DNA from: SIG673 sp964520875 | GTDB lineage: Bacteria; Bacillota; Clostridia; Oscillospirales; CAG-272 | DNA: 28,458 nt | Assembly (NCBI GenBank): GCA_964520875.1 | Contig: CAZFQJ010000003.1 | Span: 1-28,458, forward strand | Reading direction: 5' to 3' | Shown here: positions 23,564-28,458 of the stretch, one piece after another | Layout of the letters: the number at the start of each line of letters is the position of its first letter | Numbering within the stretch: position 1 is the first letter of the stretch | The notes under the pieces: model-generated | What the model was told of the DNA's origin: nothing | Databases searched by the model: none | Seen by the model: only the letters and a program-made list of their open reading frames with translations | Translations under genes and position numbers: made by a program

Positions 23564-23564
23564 C

Positions 23565-23605
23565 AAAAAAAGATCACGATATCCGTCGATACCGAGATCT
23601 TTTTT
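23565..23605 (-). terminator. Terminator of the arsR-nitroreductase unit
   Basis: A two-part stem is present: AAAAAAGATC pairs with GATCTTTTTT, and inside it CGATATC pairs with GATACCG (one G-T pair) around CGTC, with an A-A mismatch between. On the minus strand it ends in a seven-base T-run. Confidence 0.87.
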
Positions 23606-23613
23606 CGTTATTT

Positions 23614-24270
23614 TTATTCTTCGACCTTTCTTTGCGAGACCGCTTCGAAATGGTATACGGCGATACCGAGGTCTAATTTGGTGTAAAATCCTTTTCCGTG
23701 TTTTGCTCTTACCTTTCCGTCGGAGGCGAGTTCGAAAAAGAATTTTTGCTGATTCATCGCGGTCGGTGCGAGAAGCGCGGCTTCCGCGCCCTTTATGAAC
23801 CAATCAGGCGATGTTTCGGAATGATTGCAGACGGCGGAGAGGGGCTTACTTTTGTGCTCCGATCCCGAGACCTTGCCGTATCCGAGCGATATCAGGCAGT
23901 ACTCTTTTTCTCCTTTATCGACTTTCGCTCCGCTCTTACCGTGAGTCATCGCTACCCAGCAGGTGTCAAGTCCGAGCTCTTGCGCTTTTAAGACCAGCTT
24001 TTCGCCGTAATATCCGAGCGCTCTTTCGGGACGCGCCGATTTTTTGCCGACGAGCGCTATGTAGTTTTTGACTCCGGAGAATTTTCCGTAGTGCGCCATA
24101 AGCGAATCAAAGCACCTCGGCTCGTCGTAAATGATCTGAATGTGCAGATCGACTTCCTTGTTTGCTTCGGAAACGAGCGCGTCCAAAATATCGCGCTTTT
24201 CCTTTTCGATAGGCTTTTCGTCGTACTGACGAACGCTGTGACGTTGCTTCATTAAATCAAGCATTTCCAT
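23614..24270 (-). CDS. Nitroreductase-family flavoprotein (218 aa)
   Basis: An FMN-dependent nitroreductase-like protein. The N-terminal RHSVRQYDEKPIE is the family FMN-binding start. Later markers are a central GYYGEKLVLKAQELGLDTCW stretch and EAALLAPTAMNQQKFFFEL. It most resembles the putative TM-nitroreductase subgroup of about 200-250 residues. It probably reduces quinones, nitroaromatics or other electrophiles with NAD(P)H. The start has GGGAGG nine bases upstream. It lies 18 bases after the ArsR-family regulator gene, so the pair is probably co-transcribed and regulated by it. Confidence 0.88.
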   Translation of the reverse strand: MEMLDLMKQRHSVRQYDEKPIEKEKRDILDALVSEANKEVDLHIQIIYDEPRCFDSLMAHYGKFSGVKNYIALVGKKSARPERALGYYGEKLVLKAQELGLDTCWVAMTHGKSGAKVDKGEKEYCLISLGYGKVSGSEHKSKPLSAVCNHSETSPDWFIKGAEAALLAPTAMNQQKFFFELASDGKVRAKHGKGFYTKLDLGIAVYHFEAVSQRKVEE

Positions 24271-24288
24271 TTTCGTTTTCCTCCCTTA

Positions 24289-24645
24289 TCACATTTCGCC
24301 GCTTCTGTCCGGAAGAGCTTTTGACAAGCGGACCGCGAGCTGAAGAGTCGAGATCAGCTTTTCGAACGGCTCCATTTCCGGATCGAAGTAGTAATAGTTT
24401 TTGGTTCCCTCTTTACGTACTTTTACGATTCCGGCGTTTTTCAGGATCTGAAGATGATGAGAGACGGCGGGCCGTGAAAGATTGGTCTTTTCCGTTATCT
24501 CGTATACTCTGACGCCCTCGCATTTTCCCATTTTCATCATTTCGAGTATCAAATGGAGCCTTGTCTCGTCTCCGATAGCCGTCAGCATTTCCGAGCAGGA
24601 CGAAAATCCGTCCGCAAGTAACGATATCTCTTTATGCATATCCAT
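24289..24645 (-). CDS. ArsR-family winged-helix regulator (118 aa)
   Basis: A winged helix-turn-helix repressor. The ArsR signature is visible in AIGDETRLHLILEM and in the recognition helix region LSRPAVSHHLQILKNAGIV, followed by the wing VRKEGTKNYYYF. The ELCVCD-type metal site on the alpha-3 helix is absent; only a single Cys (GKCEGV) is nearby, so it may respond to a non-metal or redox signal. GAGGA precedes the ATG. It is co-transcribed with the nitroreductase gene and probably represses the pair. The inducer is unknown. Confidence 0.92.
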   Translation of the reverse strand: MDMHKEISLLADGFSSCSEMLTAIGDETRLHLILEMMKMGKCEGVRVYEITEKTNLSRPAVSHHLQILKNAGIVKVRKEGTKNYYYFDPEMEPFEKLISTLQLAVRLSKALPDRSGEM

Positions 24646-24662
24646 TTTTAATTCCTCGTCTT

Positions 24663-24672
24663 CGTTTAAACG
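24663..24672. promoter_or_regulatory. Palindrome CGTTTAAACG, possible ArsR operator
   Basis: A perfect 10-bp palindrome lies between the predicted -10 and the start codon of the arsR gene, where a bound repressor would block transcription. It is shorter than classical ArsR operators, so the call is tentative. Confidence 0.35.
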
Positions 24673-24689
24673 CTTGAACCGACGATATC

Positions 24690-24720
24690 ATTATAGCACG
24701 ATCATATGCGAAATGTTCAA
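24690..24720 (-). promoter_or_regulatory. Probable promoter of the arsR-nitroreductase unit
   Basis: On the minus strand a consensus TATAAT (24695 to 24690) lies downstream of TTGAAC (24720 to 24715) with a long 19-base spacer; TGAACA with 18 bases is an alternative. The non-optimal spacing suits a regulated promoter. Confidence 0.6.
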
Positions 24721-24747
24721 TCGTAAAGAAAATCGAGACGGATAAAA

Positions 24748-26169
24748 TCAGTCGGCTTCAAAGCAGTACAGGTTTCCGTAGCTCCAATTGTATTCGCTTC
24801 CGTTATGTCTGTCGAATGTGAGCCAGAAATATCTCGTTCTGCTTCCGAGCTTTACGGGTACGACCGTTCCCCAACCGCGAAATCCGCCGTCGGGATAGTT
24901 GAAATTCGCTTTTCTCATACCGTTCTTACCGTATATGCGGTATTCGGATCTTGCGTTGAAATCGTTTCCGCAAACAAAGAACAGATCCTTGCCGATCTTA
25001 ACGAACGAGCCTCCGGTCTCGGCTCCGTCCCTTCCTTTGCCTATGCATTTGTATCCTTCAAACGGGTGCTTTGATTCAAAGAATACGTAAACGTACTGCC
25101 TTATTTTCGGGTCTATCCTGCACACGGAAAGCAGCCAGCGGCCGTTTCCCTCATCGTATATAAGATCCGGGTCCTCGTCGCCTTTAAAACCGGCAAACAC
25201 CGATATGTCAGAAGCCACCGGCGCTTTATCCATGATAGTTACATCGACGACGTTTACGCCGAATCTCGGGTCGCCGTCGAAAGCGGCGTGTGCGAGTATA
25301 TGCTCGTGTTCAAAGGAGCTGACCCATACGTACCACTTCTTTTCCGTTCTGTTGTAAAGTATTACGGGTGCGAGATAGCCGCGCCACCTTCCGTCTCCCG
25401 AGTCATAGAAGAGCGCGCCCGTCATCTGAAGTTCTGCGGTTCCGGGAATCCAGGAGAATATGCCTTGAAAAGAGCCTTCTTGTAATCTTACCGAGGCGGT
25501 AAAATAAACGCGCCCTTGTTCGGTCATAGGTTCTCCGTTCTCGTATTTTATCGGGCGTATATCGGCAAGCGATATACCGCTGTCTATGTACGAAAGCACC
25601 TCGGTCACCGAAGCGTTATCGCCTAAGGTCAACGCGACGTAAGAGTTTGAAAATACGGAACACAGGTTTGAATTTCGAAATCCTTCCTCGTAAAACGTGT
25701 AAAGATATTCCGGTTTTCCGTTATTTTTGAAATAGATATCGAAAGCGCCCGGACGGCAGCTGACGATAAGGGTGCTTTTACCTTCCGAGAGCCTCGGCAT
25801 ATCGCGTTTTTCGGTACGCTCTCCGCACGTGTAGCGTATCGCATTTTCGTAAACCGAGATCTCGGCTGCCGTATCGGGAAGATTAAAGCATAACCCTGCT
25901 TTTCCGCTAAGCGGACGAAAGGTCATTTCATACGTTGCGTAGGGGAAGAATTGACAGAATATACGCTCCGCGCTTCCTTTTTTTACGGTGTATTCGTTAT
26001 CGCGCACATATTCCTCAAGATCGTCGCTTTTCTTGATAAGTGGGTAGAGATCTCCGCGCGTATCGTTTACGAAATCCTTGAAAAAGGTCATCTCTCCCAA
26101 GCGTACTTTCAAATTTTTATATACGGACAAGGAAAATCTTCTTTTAAATTCACGGTCGAACAGATCCAT
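24748..26169 (-). CDS. Beta-propeller carbohydrate-associated protein, glycosidase-like (473 aa)
   Basis: The N-terminal 200 residues look beta-rich and resemble a sugar-binding or jelly-roll region (FNLPDTAAEISVYENAIRYT). The C-terminal 270 residues resemble a GH43/GH32-type five-bladed propeller with repeated blade-like segments: GRWRGYLAPVILYNRTEKKW, DEDPDLIYDEGNGRWLLSVC, GGSFVKIGKDLFFVCG. D and E residues are present at blade starts, but I cannot assign a catalytic triad. No signal peptide is seen. AAAGGAG precedes the start. It follows the TIM-barrel gene by 36 bases and probably shares its promoter. It could be a glycosidase or a non-catalytic sugar-binding protein. Confidence 0.6.
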   Translation of the reverse strand: MDLFDREFKRRFSLSVYKNLKVRLGEMTFFKDFVNDTRGDLYPLIKKSDDLEEYVRDNEYTVKKGSAERIFCQFFPYATYEMTFRPLSGKAGLCFNLPDTAAEISVYENAIRYTCGERTEKRDMPRLSEGKSTLIVSCRPGAFDIYFKNNGKPEYLYTFYEEGFRNSNLCSVFSNSYVALTLGDNASVTEVLSYIDSGISLADIRPIKYENGEPMTEQGRVYFTASVRLQEGSFQGIFSWIPGTAELQMTGALFYDSGDGRWRGYLAPVILYNRTEKKWYVWVSSFEHEHILAHAAFDGDPRFGVNVVDVTIMDKAPVASDISVFAGFKGDEDPDLIYDEGNGRWLLSVCRIDPKIRQYVYVFFESKHPFEGYKCIGKGRDGAETGGSFVKIGKDLFFVCGNDFNARSEYRIYGKNGMRKANFNYPDGGFRGWGTVVPVKLGSRTRYFWLTFDRHNGSEYNWSYGNLYCFEAD

Positions 26170-26204
26170 ATACGTCTCCTTTGCTTTTTTGAAATCTAAC
26201 GATA

Positions 26205-27077
26205 TTACGAGTCGTGACGAGAGTTTTCGGTTATCTTTTTTGCGATATCAAGGAGCTTTAACGTCTCGCTTTCGAAACGCTCGTCGTCAAGATCGTTTGA
26301 AGGAGCGGTCTCAAGCGAGAATACTCCGTTAAATCCTATCTCGTCAAGTGCATTTGCCGCGTCCGTCCAATCGATGATACCGCTTTTGGGCCAAAGGTGA
26401 GCGTCTCTGTCGCCGTTATTATCGTGGATATGCAGTACTTTTATATCCTTTCCGAGCGTTCGAACGACGTTTCCGACCGAAAGATCGGAAAATACCGCTA
26501 CGTGACCAGTGTCAAGACAGATCTTGAAATTATCGTCGTTCATCATTTTTACGAATTCGGAGATACGAGACGGAGTCGATATGGAAAAATCAAGCATTGG
26601 CATGTTTTCAAGACATATCGTAACGTCCTGCGTTTTTGCGTATTCGAGAAGCTCGGTCATAAATTCAAGGTTGAGATCCCAAGTCTCTTTAGCTTTACCG
26701 CTCTTAAGATCCTCCGTTCCGTATGGCATGATCGGGTGTACTACCCAATATTTGCAACCGATAAGACGGGTAAGGAAAATGGATCTCTTCATTTTCTCCA
26801 TACGCTCGCGACGGTCCTCGGGAGTAAAATCGCGCGGCGGATAACGCCAGGGTCCGTGGACCTGCGATATCTCCATGCCTGCGGCTTCTGCCGCCGCTCT
26901 TTCACTAAGCATAAGCTTTTCCTGCTCCGCTTCGCTCATCATGTATAGCTTTGAATCTGTGTTTGCCATACCGTAATCGACTGCCGAAAAGCCGTAGCCT
27001 GCGAGCTTTGAAAACATCATTCTTCCGTTATCCGCGTATCTGCTGTTGTAAGGATCTGCCGATATACCTATTTTCAT
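26205..27077 (-). CDS. Sugar phosphate isomerase/epimerase-like TIM barrel (290 aa)
   Basis: A xylose-isomerase-like/AP-endonuclease-2 TIM barrel. Expected metal-ligand positions are visible: VVHPIMPYG, CLENMPM (the Glu after the fifth strand), CLDTGHVAVF, LHIHDNNGDRDAHL (HIHDN motif) and FSLETAPS. Length (about 280-300) fits. Such proteins isomerise or epimerise sugars, keto-sugars or inositols; the exact reaction is not readable. AAGGAG lies about ten bases upstream of the start. It has a consensus promoter and is probably co-transcribed with the beta-propeller gene. Confidence 0.88.
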   Translation of the reverse strand: MKIGISADPYNSRYADNGRMMFSKLAGYGFSAVDYGMANTDSKLYMMSEAEQEKLMLSERAAAEAAGMEISQVHGPWRYPPRDFTPEDRRERMEKMKRSIFLTRLIGCKYWVVHPIMPYGTEDLKSGKAKETWDLNLEFMTELLEYAKTQDVTICLENMPMLDFSISTPSRISEFVKMMNDDNFKICLDTGHVAVFSDLSVGNVVRTLGKDIKVLHIHDNNGDRDAHLWPKSGIIDWTDAANALDEIGFNGVFSLETAPSNDLDDERFESETLKLLDIAKKITENSRHDS

Positions 27078-27115
27078 ATCTTATTTTCTCCTTGAAATCA
27101 TATTTCGGTACCTGC

Positions 27116-27144
27116 ATTATATCATATTTCTCACCGTATTTCAA
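27116..27144 (-). promoter_or_regulatory. Sigma-A promoter of the TIM-barrel/propeller unit
   Basis: On the minus strand TTGAAA (27144 to 27139) and TATAAT (27121 to 27116) are 17 bases apart, about 39 bases upstream of the TIM-barrel start codon. Confidence 0.87.
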
Positions 27145-27188
27145 TATCAAACGGAAAATATTATGTACGGCAAAGACCTTATTCGGCT

Positions 27189-27227
27189 TAAAAAACTCCT
27201 TACGGACAGAGCCTGTAAGGAGCTTTT
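27189..27227 (-). terminator. Terminator after the WbsX-like gene
   Basis: CTCCTTAC (27196-27203) pairs with GTAAGGAG (27215-27222) over an 11-base loop, with A/T flanks extending the stem. On the minus strand it ends in TTTTTT. It separates the WbsX-like gene from the TIM-barrel promoter. Confidence 0.85.
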
Positions 27228-27237
27228 CAAAATTACA

Positions 27238-28333
27238 TTATTTGTTGTCTTTAAATACTTTTTTGACCGCTTCGAGATATCCGTATCCGTTCAAATCGTC
27301 CGGCTGAAGGTAACTGCCTTCGGTCCATTCGTTCCAGCTGTTTACTACGATAAGCGGAGCTTTTACATTATCGTGAGAGTCTATGTATTCCTTTGCAAGC
27401 TCAAAGCCCTTTTGAATATTTTCGGGCGTATTTTCAAGGCATAACCACTTGCGAAGCGGTTGTTCGAATCTCGGCGTATTGTCCCAACCGAGCGAAACGA
27501 GAGGGTAGAGCGGCGCGTTTATGGTTTCCTCTACGCACTTCCATTCGGCTTTAACGTCTTCGAGAAGCTCCGGATACGTTCTGTTCATCGGCGCGAAATC
27601 GAAGAAATTGTAATGGGTCACGCCGTCAAAGCCTACCATGTTTATGAAGTCAAGTATGCTTGTCTTGTCGTCGAGCATTTTAGATCTGTACTTGGGGCTT
27701 CTGACGGTAATATGAAGCTCAAGTCCGGGAAATCCCGCTTTTACCGTTTCTTTGCGGAAATAATCAAGCGCGTCTAAGGTTTCCTTTACTCCTCCGAGTC
27801 CGCGGACGAGGTTTTCGGTATCAAACGGGTTTTCCGTTGATCTTGTAGTAAGAGGGGTGGGAAAAATATTTTTCTATCGTGCGGTGTACGATGTGCTCAA
27901 AGGTCTTGCGGTCGACCGCGCCGTCCCATACCGGATAAAAGTTTCTTGAAGTTCTTTTATCCCAAAGTGTGTTTGCGGTATGATTTGCCCACATGAGGTA
28001 GAATTTTACTTTGTCGTTGTTTCTTGCCTTAAGATATCCGTTGTCGAGACATTGCTCAAGGAACGGTTGATTATCGAACCAGTACCAGTCGTAGATGAAT
28101 ACGTTTACGCCGTGCGCGGAGGCGGCTTCTATCTCCATTTCCATTACGTAAGGGTCGGCTTCGTTTACGTATCCCCAAAGAGGCTTACGAGGCCAAACGT
28201 GCTCGGGATAATGTGATTTTGCGTCCTTTACCGTTTGCCATTCTCCGTATCCCTCGGGCCAAAATATTCTCGCTCTCGGCTCGTCGCCCGTGTATGACGG
28301 CCAAATGTACGCGGCTACATCGTAATTTTTCAT
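27238..28333 (-). pseudogene. WbsX/GH99-like glycan enzyme, broken by one frameshift
   Basis: Two adjacent reading frames together make one WbsX-like protein of about 365 residues. The N-terminal part (to about 27821) has YDVAAYIWPSYTGDEP, VFIYDWYWFDNQP and ends SYYKINGKPV, then hits TGA. In the next frame translation resumes directly with FDTENLVRGLGGVKETLDAL, continues without stop through PKYRSKMLDDKTS and VGFDGVTHYNFFDF, and ends with VNSWNEWTEGSYLQPDD, the family C-terminal motif. The break falls at about 27825-27835, where family members have a few more residues after PVF, so a small deletion not divisible by three is likely. The start at 28333 has GGAGG six bases upstream. A sequencing error is possible, because promoter, RBS and terminator are all intact. 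Confidence 0.85.
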
Positions 28334-28368
28334 TTTCATCCCTCCGTGAAAATAATATTTTCATTTTG

Positions 28369-28397
28369 ATTATACTACACGGGCAGAGCGAAAACAA
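28369..28397 (-). promoter_or_regulatory. Probable promoter of the WbsX-like gene
   Basis: On the minus strand TATAAT (28374 to 28369) is preceded by TTGTTT (28397 to 28392) with a 17-base spacer. The -10 is consensus and the -35 is partial, which would fit activation by a neighbouring AraC-type regulator. Confidence 0.6.
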
Positions 28398-28422
28398 GGG
28401 GATTTCATAGCGTAAAAAGTAT

Positions 28423-28458
28423 TTATTTTTGATCTTTTCTGAACCTCAGCGGAGTGGT
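28423..28458 (-). CDS. C-terminal end of a probable AraC-family regulator (partial)
   Basis: Only eleven codons and a stop are inside the window: TTPLRFRKDQK, then TAA at 28425-28423. The pattern TP..FRK close to the stop is characteristic of the end of the AraC/XylS DNA-binding domain. Regulators of this family commonly sit beside sugar-utilisation genes such as those downstream here. The evidence is short and rests on this motif alone. Confidence 0.45.
   Translation of the reverse strand, partial: TTPLRFRKDQK

Noticed and set aside
28334..28339. ATG at 28339 as start of the WbsX-like gene
   Set aside because: It directly touches the GGAGGG site with no spacing; the ATG at 28333 has a normal six-base gap.

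Overview
The window looks like chromosomal DNA from an anaerobic Clostridia-class Firmicute, probably an uncultured gut member. Reasons: a SCIFF peptide with its radical SAM maturase (a Clostridia hallmark), strong GGAGG-type ribosome binding sites, sharp TTGACA-N17-TATAAT promoters, many hairpin-plus-T-run terminators, tRNAs with encoded CCA, and a set of small carbohydrate-utilisation genes. No transposase, integrase, CRISPR array or phage gene was seen.

Layout. (1) 1-420: the 3' end of tRNA-Gly(GCC), then a complete tRNA-Cys(GCA) with its own promoter. Each is followed by a terminator and a second hairpin. (2) 419-740: a small divergent HTH repressor gene and two identical-core inverted repeats (TACTCA-N5-TGAGTA) between it and the next operon. 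(3) 810-17337: ten same-strand genes with short gaps or overlaps and one strong terminator at the end, read here as one operon of about 16.5 kb. In order it encodes a protein with two GrpE-like modules, a short lidless Hsp70, an Hsp70 fused to a von Willebrand A (vWA) domain, a 1039-residue protein with a degenerate J-like segment, zinc ribbons and FN3-like repeats, a zinc-finger P-loop GTPase, a GAP1-type GTPase-associated protein, a membrane-anchored zinc-finger GTPase, a multi-pass membrane protein, a transglutaminase-like enzyme with an intact Cys-His-Asp triad, and another multi-pass membrane protein. (4) 17330-20388, minus strand: SCIFF precursor (scfA), its maturase (scfB), and an Orn/Lys/Arg-decarboxylase-family PLP enzyme whose start overlaps the scfB stop. 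(5) 20432-21404: a lone SDR gene with its own promoter and terminator. (6) 21403-28458, minus strand: several small units encoding a maltose-acetyltransferase-like enzyme, an MGH1-like glycosidase, an ArsR regulator with a nitroreductase, a beta-propeller protein, a sugar isomerase/epimerase-like TIM barrel, a frameshifted WbsX/GH99-like gene, and the last residues of a probable AraC-family regulator.

How it may work together. Region 3 is the notable part. It appears to hold a private Hsp70 machine (two Hsp70s, a candidate exchange factor and a J-like partner) in one transcription unit with two GTPases, their GAP1 partner, a vWA domain, a transglutaminase-like enzyme and membrane proteins, next to a divergent regulator with paired operators. 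GAP1 and double-GTPase proteins are known from comparative genomics as parts of predicted NTP-dependent conflict systems. The Hsp70-centred version here could be a membrane-linked sensing/effector system or a specialised envelope proteostasis machine; the sequence alone does not decide between them.
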